The notes below the pieces were generated by a model. That model searched no databases. It saw only the letters and a list, made by a program, of their open reading frames with translations, and was not told the DNA's origin. From a virus, in IMG/VR virus record IMGVR_UViG_3300034103_000309, positions 1-31,268 of that record: a stretch of 31,268 nt of DNA; one strand, 5' to 3'. The position numbers and the translations under genes are program-made. Position 1 is the first letter of the stretch. Every line of letters begins with the position of its first letter. Positions 21,162-27,670 of this stretch are shown here, piece after piece.

Positions 21162-23429
21162 ATGAATAATTCACCCGAAATTGAAAGCATTATTGAGCAA
21201 TCAATCACATACGCTAAAGAGCGCAAACACCAATATGTAACAGTTGAGCATTTGCTGTTAGCATTGATTACACACAAACCATTTAAAAAATGTCTGACCA
21301 GTTTTGGTGCAGATGTTGATACTATGGAAGAAGAAGTAGGTGCATATCTCAATGGATTACATGCCATTGAAGGTAAAGATCCGGACATCGTTCCACGCAG
21401 AACCAATAGTCTTGAACGCACAATGAATCGTTCAGTGACTCAAGTACTGTTTACTGGTCGCAGGCAAGTAACTACTATTGACTTGTACTTGTCTATTGCA
21501 AGTGAAGGTAACAGTCATGCACATTACTTTTTGCTAAAGTATGGCATTAATAAAAATGAATTTGTACAACACTGGCAAAAATCTTACAAAGGTCAGGATT
21601 ACAGTACAGGCTTAACTGACAACCAAGCTGATGAAATCTTAGAAGAATATACCACTAACATGACCAAGCTTGCTGAAAGCGGCAAACTTGAACCAGTCAT
21701 TGGTCGCACAAAAGAACTTGAAGACATTATTAATGTCTTGGCAAAGCGATTCAAATCAAATGTATTGATGGTAGGTGACCCAGGTGTTGGTAAGACTGCT
21801 ATCGTTGATGGTCTTGCACAATCTATTATTAACAACGAAGTACCTGACTTCTTGAAGGGTCATGAACTTTACAGTCTTGAAGTTAGTTCATTGCTTGCTG
21901 GATCTAAGTATCGCGGTGACTTTGAAGAAAAAGTAAAACAAGTCATTGAGGCTCTGAACACCAAGAAGAAAGCTATTCTGTTCATTGACGAAGCACACAC
22001 TATGCAAGGTGCAGGCTCTAGTAACAGTGGCGGCCCTGATTTTGCAAACATGATTAAGCCTGCGATTACTAAAGGCACATTGAAAGTCATTGCAAGCACA
22101 ACATGGGAAGAATACTACGAATCATTTGAGAAGGATCGTGCATTGATGCGCCGATTCTATCGCATTGGTATTGATGAACCAAGTCATGATGCAACTATTC
22201 GCATCTTGAGCGGCCTATCAGCCCGATTGAATGACTTCCACGAAGTTAACATCACTGATGAAGCTATCAAAGCAAGTGTTGAAATGGCAACTCGCTATAT
22301 CAACGACCGTAAAAATCCCGACAAGAGTATTGATTTGCTAGATGCCGCATGTGCTAAACAGCGTGTGGCAATGAACGAGGGAGCTATCATTACTAAGGAA
22401 CTAATCTACGAACAAGTAGAGAAATATACAGGTGTTCCTGCTGATAAGTTGAAGGGTGATAATCTGAGTCGTGTTCATACACTTGATGTTAATATCAAGG
22501 GTAAGCTATATGGTCAGGATGAGACCGTTGAGCAAGTGCTTGAGCGTATCTATGTTTCGTTTGCTGGTATCGGCAATGACACTAAGCCTCTAGCAAGTTT
22601 CTTGTTCTTAGGCCCAACGGGTACAGGTAAAACAGAATTGGCTAAGTTGTTGAGTAAGAACCTTGACATGCCATTGCTCAAGTATGATATGAGTGAATAC
22701 AGTGAGAAACATTCAGTATCAAGCTTGATCGGTCCGCCCCCTGGTTATGTTGGCTTCGGTGACAGTCAAGTTGGTGGAGGTCGTTTGATTAATGATTTGA
22801 GTAAGAACCCTCACTCTATCATGTTGTTTGACGAAGTTGAGAAGGCTCATCCTGATATCTTTAACATCTTCTTACAGATGCTTGACGAAGGTACTATCAC
22901 AGGATCTAACGGTAAGAAAGTCAATTGCAAAAATACTATCATTATCTTGACCAGTAACTTAGGTAGTCAAGCAGGTGAGCGTAACAACATTGGCTTCGGT
23001 AGTCAAGAAAAGACAGGTGAAGATGATAAAGCACTGAAGGACTTCTTCAAGCCCGAGTTTAGAAACCGCCTAGACTTAGTATGTAAGTTTGGTAAGCTTG
23101 ACACACTGAGTATCAAGAAAATCGTTATCAAGTTCACAGAAGACCTCAAGAAGTCACTATTGGAAAAACACAATATCAATCTGACTCTTACTGAGGAAGC
23201 TATTGAGCACTTAGCAGAGTCTGGATACGATAGCAAAATGGGAGCAAGACCATTAGCTCGTAAAATCGATGAATTGGTTCGTGTACCACTCTCAAAGAAG
23301 ATTTTGTTTGAGCAAGTAAAAAATGCTACGGTTGCTGTAACTGTTGACAGTGATAAGAAGGTGGTGTTTAACACAGTTACAAAAATGTCTGCAAAGGTGA
23401 ATGACGAGGGTATAATTATTGTTACCTAA
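21162..23429 (+). CDS. clpA: ClpA-like AAA+ unfoldase
   Basis: 755 residues, nearly the length of E. coli ClpA (758). Clp N-domain (residues 1-145, VTVEHLLLALI), first AAA+ module with Walker A GDPGVGKT (from residue 205) and FIDEAH, second AAA+ with Walker A GPTGTGKTE (484-492), pore GYVGFG and LFDEVEKAH. The roughly 125-residue coiled-coil insert of ClpB is missing, which separates it from ClpB disaggregases. In the position of the ClpP-docking loop stands Ile610-Gly611-Phe612 followed by a flexible stretch and FFKPEFRNRLD (E. coli ClpA Ile617-Gly-Leu). It therefore looks able to dock on host ClpP. RBS AAGGA overlaps the dnaJ stop. Confidence 0.93.
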   Translation: MNNSPEIESIIEQSITYAKERKHQYVTVEHLLLALITHKPFKKCLTSFGADVDTMEEEVGAYLNGLHAIEGKDPDIVPRRTNSLERTMNRSVTQVLFTGRRQVTTIDLYLSIASEGNSHAHYFLLKYGINKNEFVQHWQKSYKGQDYSTGLTDNQADEILEEYTTNMTKLAESGKLEPVIGRTKELEDIINVLAKRFKSNVLMVGDPGVGKTAIVDGLAQSIINNEVPDFLKGHELYSLEVSSLLAGSKYRGDFEEKVKQVIEALNTKKKAILFIDEAHTMQGAGSSNSGGPDFANMIKPAITKGTLKVIASTTWEEYYESFEKDRALMRRFYRIGIDEPSHDATIRILSGLSARLNDFHEVNITDEAIKASVEMATRYINDRKNPDKSIDLLDAACAKQRVAMNEGAIITKELIYEQVEKYTGVPADKLKGDNLSRVHTLDVNIKGKLYGQDETVEQVLERIYVSFAGIGNDTKPLASFLFLGPTGTGKTELAKLLSKNLDMPLLKYDMSEYSEKHSVSSLIGPPPGYVGFGDSQVGGGRLINDLSKNPHSIMLFDEVEKAHPDIFNIFLQMLDEGTITGSNGKKVNCKNTIIILTSNLGSQAGERNNIGFGSQEKTGEDDKALKDFFKPEFRNRLDLVCKFGKLDTLSIKKIVIKFTEDLKKSLLEKHNINLTLTEEAIEHLAESGYDSKMGARPLARKIDELVRVPLSKKILFEQVKNATVAVTVDSDKKVVFNTVTKMSAKVNDEGIIIVT

Positions 23430-24030
23430 ATTTACAATTATCAAGGTGGTATCTTTTCATTAAAGAGATACCACCTGTTTGATTGCAATGAGGACATGTA
23501 ATCCTAGTTTGATGGTAACCAATTAAACTCAACGACCGTTTGAAATTGCTTTGCTCCGAATGTGTTTTTCCTAAGTGTAACAGTGATAGCTTTTCTTTTT
23601 GAATTTCTGACATAGGGCCGCGGATTATTCCTGATAATTTTCTACTTATTTTACTTTTGGTTTCTTCTGTTCTTGGCCCGGTCTTTTTGCCTTTTAATTT
23701 TTTTCTGATTTTATCTCTAGTAGGTTGAGATACTATTTTACCGGAGACTCCTTCCCCGCCATCTGTTTTGTTATGCAGTATACCGGTACTCAAATCTACA
23801 CGACCGTACCATCTAATCATTCTTCTTTCGAGTGCAAGTGCCCCTATTTCAGTCAATCTCTGCTCTATCACAATGATACGAGATTTGTCTTTTGGTAAAT
23901 TAATAGTATGGTTAGGATTCCATGCCCTTAAACCTGATCCTTTTCCTATATAATATGGAGTATTATTCTCCCTCATATAGGCATACACATAGAATCCGTC
24001 AAGTGTGTTTGATTTTGAATAAATATTCAT
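23422..24030 (-). CDS. Free-standing GIY-YIG homing endonuclease with NUMOD3 repeats and a C-terminal zinc finger
   Basis: 202 residues on the minus strand, overlapping the clpA end by 8 nt. GIY-YIG core at the N-terminus: FYVYAYMREN, then PYYIGKGSGLRAW, with an ERRMIRWYGR block carrying Glu and Arg, and LHNKTDGGEG. Two NUMOD3-type DNA-binding repeats follow (GKKTGPRTEETKSKIS; GKTHSEQSNFK), then a CPHC-x(16)-C finger (TCPHCNQTGG ... RYHLDNCKF) with a conserved-looking GG and H. Such genes are selfish elements that spread between related phage genomes. RBS GGAGAG lies about 9 nt before the ATG on the minus strand. Confidence 0.88.
   Translation of the reverse strand: MNIYSKSNTLDGFYVYAYMRENNTPYYIGKGSGLRAWNPNHTINLPKDKSRIIVIEQRLTEIGALALERRMIRWYGRVDLSTGILHNKTDGGEGVSGKIVSQPTRDKIRKKLKGKKTGPRTEETKSKISRKLSGIIRGPMSEIQKEKLSLLHLGKTHSEQSNFKRSLSLIGYHQTRITCPHCNQTGGISLMKRYHLDNCKFR
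23445..23475 (+). terminator. Possible weak terminator hairpin after clpA
   Basis: A perfect 10-bp stem (GGTGGTATCT / AGATACCACC) with an 11-nt loop, 15 nt after the clpA stop. No long T run follows on the plus strand, and the same bases encode the zinc-finger end of the minus-strand endonuclease, so the symmetry may have another cause. Confidence 0.35.
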
Positions 24031-24055
24031 GCTGATTGCTCTCCATAGCGTTAGA

Positions 24056-24085
24056 GTAGTTGGGGATTCCCGTCCCGCGAACTAC
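24056..24085. other. Hairpin in the endonuclease leader
   Basis: GTAGTT (24056-24061) and AACTAC (24080-24085) flank a GC-rich GGGATTCCCGTCCCGCG segment, unusual in this AT-rich genome. It lies between the two divergent genes, upstream of the minus-strand ATG. Purpose unknown; it could mark the boundary of the mobile insertion. Confidence 0.35.
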
Positions 24086-24107
24086 ACTTTTATTTAGTCC
24101 TTTTTAC

Positions 24108-24135
24108 TTGATATTATTCACATTTGCTGTATAAT
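24108..24135 (+). promoter_or_regulatory. Sigma70-type promoter
   Basis: TTGATA (24108-24113), 16-nt spacer, TATAAT (24130-24135, perfect -10). It lies 18 nt before the ATG at 24154 with an AAAGGA ribosome-binding site between (24140-24145), so the gene is probably early or middle rather than late. Confidence 0.75.
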
Positions 24136-24153
24136 ACGTAAAAGGATTTATAT

Positions 24154-24870
24154 ATGGGATTATTGAAGTCAGTTGATAACGTACCCGGTATTAATTTTTA
24201 TGAATACCGGGACAGAGAATTTTATAACAAGTATGATTACCGTATGAGGGTTAAAATTCCATGTGTAAGATACACTTGGTTTTGTAAAAAACCAGAAGAC
24301 TTAGACATTAAAATCAAGGGTAAATTTAAGGGTTATGGAAATATTCGCAAAGAAGATTTACCGACGGTAACAGATAATATTGAGGCATTGAAAGCAATCA
24401 TTATTATCCAATCTACTAGAAAGAAACACAACGATTTGGGAGTTCGTGTAGAGGGAAGTACTGTTGCTATTTTTAGTAACGATTTGAGCGTATTACAAGC
24501 ACTTGAGTCAATTATTGGTACTCGCTACAGCTATGATTACACTCAGGTACAAACCTCAGAGTATGCAGGAGTGAAACTATTCGTTAATGACCCTCCTCAT
24601 AAATACCGTGTTTATTTAAAATCTAGACGAGTATCGGATACCTTCGTAGATGAATTAAAAGAACTACTTCAACGAACTCCTACGTTACATCCAAGTACTG
24701 CACTGAAAGCTTGGCTTACTGGTAGTAATCGTTTTTCTTGGAGATACAAATTTTCTAGTGCTAGTCACTTTATTGACTATAATGATGAGTCTACCCTCAG
24801 TTATCTTGCACTTATTCACGGCGAAATGCTAGGTAAAAAGTACAAGTTAGAAAAGCGTCCAGAAGTATAA
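24154..24870 (+). CDS. Hypothetical protein, probably early-expressed
   Basis: 238 residues, basic, alpha/beta (RMRVKIPCVRYTWFCKKPEDLDIKI region; VTDNIEALKAIIIIQSTRKK; GVRVEGSTVAIFSNDLSVLQALESIIG; YAGVKLFVNDPPHKYRVYLKSRRV; final helix YLALIHGEMLGKKYKLEKR). No known domain recognised. The strand-helix-strand pattern and many Arg/Lys residues would suit a nucleic-acid-binding protein. It has its own sigma70-type promoter and is followed by a late operon, so it is a separate transcription unit. Confidence 0.65.
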   Translation: MGLLKSVDNVPGINFYEYRDREFYNKYDYRMRVKIPCVRYTWFCKKPEDLDIKIKGKFKGYGNIRKEDLPTVTDNIEALKAIIIIQSTRKKHNDLGVRVEGSTVAIFSNDLSVLQALESIIGTRYSYDYTQVQTSEYAGVKLFVNDPPHKYRVYLKSRRVSDTFVDELKELLQRTPTLHPSTALKAWLTGSNRFSWRYKFSSASHFIDYNDESTLSYLALIHGEMLGKKYKLEKRPEV

Positions 24871-24877
24871 TTAAATG

Positions 24878-24885
24878 ATAAATAC
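24878..24885 (+). promoter_or_regulatory. T4-type late promoter within a 9-bp inverted repeat
   Basis: ATAAATAC, 23 nt before the ATG at 24909. The bases TAAATACTC (24879-24887) are mirrored by GAGTATTTA (24898-24906), so a second late-like motif points the other way just before the start codon. Confidence 0.75.
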
Positions 24886-24908
24886 TCTAATACAATGGAG
24901 TATTTACC

Positions 24909-25073
24909 ATGGCAAAGATTATCGAAGACGTATTAGTTATTAAATTCAGTAAAATCGTTAAGGACAGCGAAGAAGGTTCTTCTATCGCTGGTTCCGACGT
25001 TCAAGCAGCATTAGAGCAAGTCGCACAAGAATTAGTAGGCGACACCGTAGTAGTTGAAGTGGTGCAAGCATAA
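24909..25073 (+). CDS. Very small structural-like protein (54 aa)
   Basis: 54 residues: MAKIIEDVLVIKFSKIVKDS, a flexible EEGSSIAGSD turn, then an amphipathic helix (VQAALEQVAQELVGD) and a closing strand (TVVVEVVQA). Regular alternation, a late promoter and a TAATG overlap with the next start support a real gene. Small size and late expression suggest a capsid or tail accessory protein. GGAG at 24897-24900 serves as RBS. Confidence 0.75.
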   Translation: MAKIIEDVLVIKFSKIVKDSEEGSSIAGSDVQAALEQVAQELVGDTVVVEVVQA

Positions 25074-25459
25074 TGAGCCAAACTACCACTCTTATTCTGT
25101 TACCTCAAACAGTATACGTAAATCCAGGTAATAGCTCACCATACACAGTGACTGGCAACAGTCAACCAGCTGCCGCATACTATCTAGGCAATCAAGACCT
25201 ACAAACAGTTAATATAAAAGCAACCAACTGCACCGGTAACATTGTTATCGAAGCAAGTTTAGCAACAACACCAGGCTCAGGTGACTGGTTTAAAGTATAT
25301 GAACTAATCGCAGATGCAAACGCAGCGAGTAATTCAGCACCGCAAATTGCAAGCAATGCAAGTGTATACACAAATATCAATGGTAATTTTGTATACATGA
25401 GAGCAAAGATTGAAGATTTTCAAGCAGGCGCTGTTCAATTTGTTAAGTTAACTTACTGA
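25073..25459 (+). CDS. Small beta-rich probable virion protein
   Basis: 128 residues. Beta-sandwich pattern with Asn/Ala/Thr composition typical of head decoration or tail accessory proteins (TTTLILLPQTVYVNPGN, then NIVIEASLATTPGSGDWFKVYE, then YMRAKIEDFQAGAVQFVKLTY). The DWFKVYELI-type strand plus 'YMRAKI' strand recalls discoidin-like or carbohydrate-binding sandwiches, only loosely. Start overlaps the upstream stop; the next gene begins 1 nt after its stop. No cysteines, no signal peptide. Confidence 0.65.
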   Translation: MSQTTTLILLPQTVYVNPGNSSPYTVTGNSQPAAAYYLGNQDLQTVNIKATNCTGNIVIEASLATTPGSGDWFKVYELIADANAASNSAPQIASNASVYTNINGNFVYMRAKIEDFQAGAVQFVKLTY

Positions 25460-25460
25460 T

Positions 25461-26630
25461 ATGAAACAGATCGTTATTATGCCGGGAGGCTTTCATCCAT
25501 TTCACGCAGGACATTATGCGTTGTACAAGTCTGCATTAGAAGCCTTTCCACAAGCTGATGTTTATGTAGCCGCTACTAATGACCAAAGCGAAAGACCTTT
25601 CCCCTTCAGTATTAAGGAAAAGTTAGCTAAATTAGCAGGTGTGCAACAAGGTCGTTTTGTGCAAGTTAAGAGTCCTTTCCAAGCAAAAGAAATTACACAA
25701 AACTATGATCCTAACAGTGATGTACTGATCTTTGTCCGTAGTGAAAAAGACAAAACAGAACAACCTAAGCCAGGAGGAACAAAGAAGGACGGGAGTCCAG
25801 CATATTTTCAACCCTGGACTGGTAAAGATTTACAGCCATTCAGCAAACATGCCTACATCGCATATTTACCAACAGTAACATTTGGTCCTGGCATTAAGAG
25901 CGCAACTGAGATTCGTAACGCATGGCCTAACTTAGACAACCGTCGTAAGACAGCAATGGTCATGAGTCTATACCCTGCAACACAAAAGAATCCTAAACTA
26001 GCACAGAATGTTGTGCAACTATTAGACATGGGAATGGGCGGCTCTGAAAATGTAACAGAGAGCTATTCCAACACTACTTTTCAGACCGAAAGACGAAGAT
26101 TAAATGTGCCGGCACTAATTAAAGCAGGTGCATTATTTGTCACATACCCACACGGTGAGCAAGGCTGGGAAACAGACAACCAAGAAAATTGGGCATACAG
26201 TTTAATTTCACTGTACAATGTTATGCAAGGTGGATGGCCAGGTGAAGCAAAGAAATATCTTAAACCTGCAAGTTATAAAAAAGCTGAACAGCAAATAAAT
26301 TCCAGTGCTCCTAATTTAGGTTCTGATAAACTCGTATACGATGGTAAGTACAATCAGATTCTTTGGAGTATTAAAAAGCTAGGTATTCCGGACAATGTAG
26401 CATTTTTAGACAACGGCAAGCAAGGTGTGGCGGAAGGTGCTCCTATTGTGGTAGCACAAGCTCCTATTGATGTTCGCAATCCTAAAAAGGCTCCGCAGCC
26501 ATATAGAAATCAGGGTGACATTGTTCCACCAACTAAACCACCAAGCACAGAGAAGCGTGGAGTTAAAGGTCGTCCAGGACAAAGACCAATGCCTACTTAC
26601 GAGAGTCAAGACTATCTAGAAGAAAAATAA
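25461..26630 (+). CDS. HxGH nucleotidyltransferase fused to an unknown domain
   Basis: 389 residues. Residues 1-about 190 are a HIGH-superfamily nucleotidyltransferase: GGFHPFHAGHYALY (residues 8-21) is the T/HxGH nucleotide-binding loop and SATEIRNAW is the ISxxxIR motif that holds the triphosphate. The family includes NMN, phosphopantetheine and glycerol-phosphate transferases; the substrate cannot be told. Residues about 205-310 form a second domain (Trp/Tyr-rich, GALFVTYPHGEQGW, YNVMQGGWPGEAKKYL). The tail is Pro/Arg-rich and basic. V-T-E200|S and V-A-E325|G, of prohead-protease type, fall exactly between these three parts. It is third in a late operon, odd for a metabolic enzyme. Confidence 0.75.
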   Translation: MKQIVIMPGGFHPFHAGHYALYKSALEAFPQADVYVAATNDQSERPFPFSIKEKLAKLAGVQQGRFVQVKSPFQAKEITQNYDPNSDVLIFVRSEKDKTEQPKPGGTKKDGSPAYFQPWTGKDLQPFSKHAYIAYLPTVTFGPGIKSATEIRNAWPNLDNRRKTAMVMSLYPATQKNPKLAQNVVQLLDMGMGGSENVTESYSNTTFQTERRRLNVPALIKAGALFVTYPHGEQGWETDNQENWAYSLISLYNVMQGGWPGEAKKYLKPASYKKAEQQINSSAPNLGSDKLVYDGKYNQILWSIKKLGIPDNVAFLDNGKQGVAEGAPIVVAQAPIDVRNPKKAPQPYRNQGDIVPPTKPPSTEKRGVKGRPGQRPMPTYESQDYLEEK

Positions 26631-26639
26631 TCGTGCTGT

Positions 26640-26689
26640 TTTCTGACATTAAATAATCATATATTTTTATGAGGATCTCATGTCAGAAA
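26640..26689 (+). promoter_or_regulatory. Inverted repeat that can pair with the start codon of the glycosyltransferase gene
   Basis: TTTCTGACAT (26640-26649) is perfectly complementary to ATGTCAGAAA (26680-26689), whose first three bases are the ATG. The GAGGA ribosome-binding site lies in the 30-nt AT-rich loop. Folding would hide the start codon. Confidence 0.45.
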
Positions 26690-27558
26690 CAAACGAAGAA
26701 AAAACAGTACCTGTAGAAAAGGTACAAGAAATCGCAGAACAAGCGGCACAAAATCCACCAGAGGTGCCGGCTGCAGGACAAGTTCAAGTTAACGTAGATT
26801 TTTTGCGAACCACCCGAGTTCATATTGCAATGCCGTGTTATGGCGGGATGCTTACTGAATCTACATTCATGAGTTTCATCAAGTGGGCTAACACAGCCCG
26901 TCAACTTGGTATTGATTGGACATTGGAAACAATGGTCAACGAATCATTGATTAGTCGTGCTAGAAATACACTAACTGCAAAGTTCTTGGACATGCCGGAC
27001 GCTACTCACTTGTTCTTTGTTGACGCAGATATTGGCTGGGAACCATGGCATTTATTAGTTCTATTGAATCGTGACGTTGATGTTATCGGTGGTCTATACC
27101 CAATGAAGTCTATGCCAATTAAGTGGGTCGTTAACGGCTTTGAGGGTGCAGAAGAAGGCCCCGATCAACTGCAAGAAGTTAGTAAAGCAGGTACAGGTTT
27201 CTTATTGATGAAGAAGCATGTATTTGAAAAGATGAATAGTCATCCTGCAGTCAAGCAGTACAAGAACGACATTGGTTTAGATCCTAAGTTTGACCAATAT
27301 CTAAAGACTTACTTTGACACAGCAGTTCGACAGAATCGTTACTACAGTGAAGACTGGACATTCTGTGAGAATTGGCGTGATTTAGGTGGTAAGATTTATG
27401 TTGACAAGCGTGTTCTACTACGCCATAGCGGTAGTTATGTATTCTGCCAGGAAAATCAAACTAACCTAATGAACAGTATTGGTCCTATGTATCTTCAAGA
27501 AAGACGCAATCAAGGCTGTACACTAGTTGACAAAGACGGCAACGAAGTTGCACAATAA
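26680..27558 (+). CDS. GT-A-type glycosyltransferase-like protein
   Basis: 292 residues. After an acidic, disordered 40-residue lead comes a GT-A-like fold: VHIAMPCYGGMLTESTFMS (start of the nucleotide-binding strand), SLISRARNTLTAKFLD, then HLFFVDADIGWEPWHL with the DAD metal-binding motif, then DVIGGLYPMKSMPIKW and TGFLLMKKHVFEKM. The C-terminus has YYSEDWTFCENWRDLGGKIYVD, a likely acceptor-side block with an ED pair, and HSGSYVF. Related phage proteins modify virion proteins, DNA or host glycans; the acceptor is unknown. RBS GAGGA. It ends just before a strong terminator. Confidence 0.72.
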   Translation: MSETNEEKTVPVEKVQEIAEQAAQNPPEVPAAGQVQVNVDFLRTTRVHIAMPCYGGMLTESTFMSFIKWANTARQLGIDWTLETMVNESLISRARNTLTAKFLDMPDATHLFFVDADIGWEPWHLLVLLNRDVDVIGGLYPMKSMPIKWVVNGFEGAEEGPDQLQEVSKAGTGFLLMKKHVFEKMNSHPAVKQYKNDIGLDPKFDQYLKTYFDTAVRQNRYYSEDWTFCENWRDLGGKIYVDKRVLLRHSGSYVFCQENQTNLMNSIGPMYLQERRNQGCTLVDKDGNEVAQ

Positions 27559-27560
27559 AC

Positions 27561-27582
27561 AAAGCCCCGAAAGGGGCTTTTT
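27561..27582 (+). terminator. Rho-independent terminator
   Basis: A perfect 8-bp stem AAAGCCCC / GGGGCTTT with a GAAA tetraloop, followed by TT, 2 nt after the glycosyltransferase stop. It isolates pstS from upstream transcription. Confidence 0.92.
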
Positions 27583-27603
27583 AACGGGCAAATAGTATCG
27601 TGT

Positions 27604-27621
27604 TTGTCATCGTATTGTCAC
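27604..27621 (+). promoter_or_regulatory. Pho-box-like element upstream of pstS
   Basis: TTGTCAT (27604-27610), 4-nt spacer, TTGTCAC (27615-27621): two 7-nt direct repeats with an 11-bp period, the architecture of PhoB boxes (CTGTCAT-N4-CTGTCAT). Each unit differs from the consensus mainly in its first base. It ends 10 nt before GTAAATAC, the right spacing for a PhoB-activated -10. Confidence 0.6.
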
Positions 27622-27631
27622 AATTCCTGAA

Positions 27632-27639
27632 GTAAATAC
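27632..27639 (+). promoter_or_regulatory. Late-like promoter / -10 element of pstS
   Basis: GTAAATAC, one base off the late consensus ATAAATAC, 31 nt before the pstS ATG. It could act as a phage late promoter, as the -10 of a PhoB-dependent promoter, or both. Confidence 0.5.
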
Positions 27640-27659
27640 TTGTGTAATAAACACACAAG
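27639..27659 (+). promoter_or_regulatory. Leader hairpin covering the pstS Shine-Dalgarno
   Basis: CTTGTGT (27639-27645) pairs perfectly with ACACAAG (27653-27659) around a 7-nt AT-rich loop. The right arm includes the first bases of the AAGGAG ribosome-binding site (27657-27662). A 7-bp stem is weak but may tune translation. Confidence 0.35.
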
Positions 27660-27670
27660 GAGACTATTAC

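Noticed and set aside
21162-23429. Assignment as ClpB disaggregase
   Set aside because: The coiled-coil middle domain is missing between the two AAA+ modules, and an IGF ClpP loop is present, so ClpA fits better.
24019-24026. ATAAATAT on the plus strand as a late promoter for the gene at 24154
   Set aside because: It lies within the first codons of the minus-strand endonuclease, 127 nt from the gene, and a better sigma70-type promoter sits in between.
24056-24085. Remnant tRNA or attachment site
   Set aside because: Only a short hairpin is present, with no cloverleaf, no T-loop GTTC motif and no integrase in the window.
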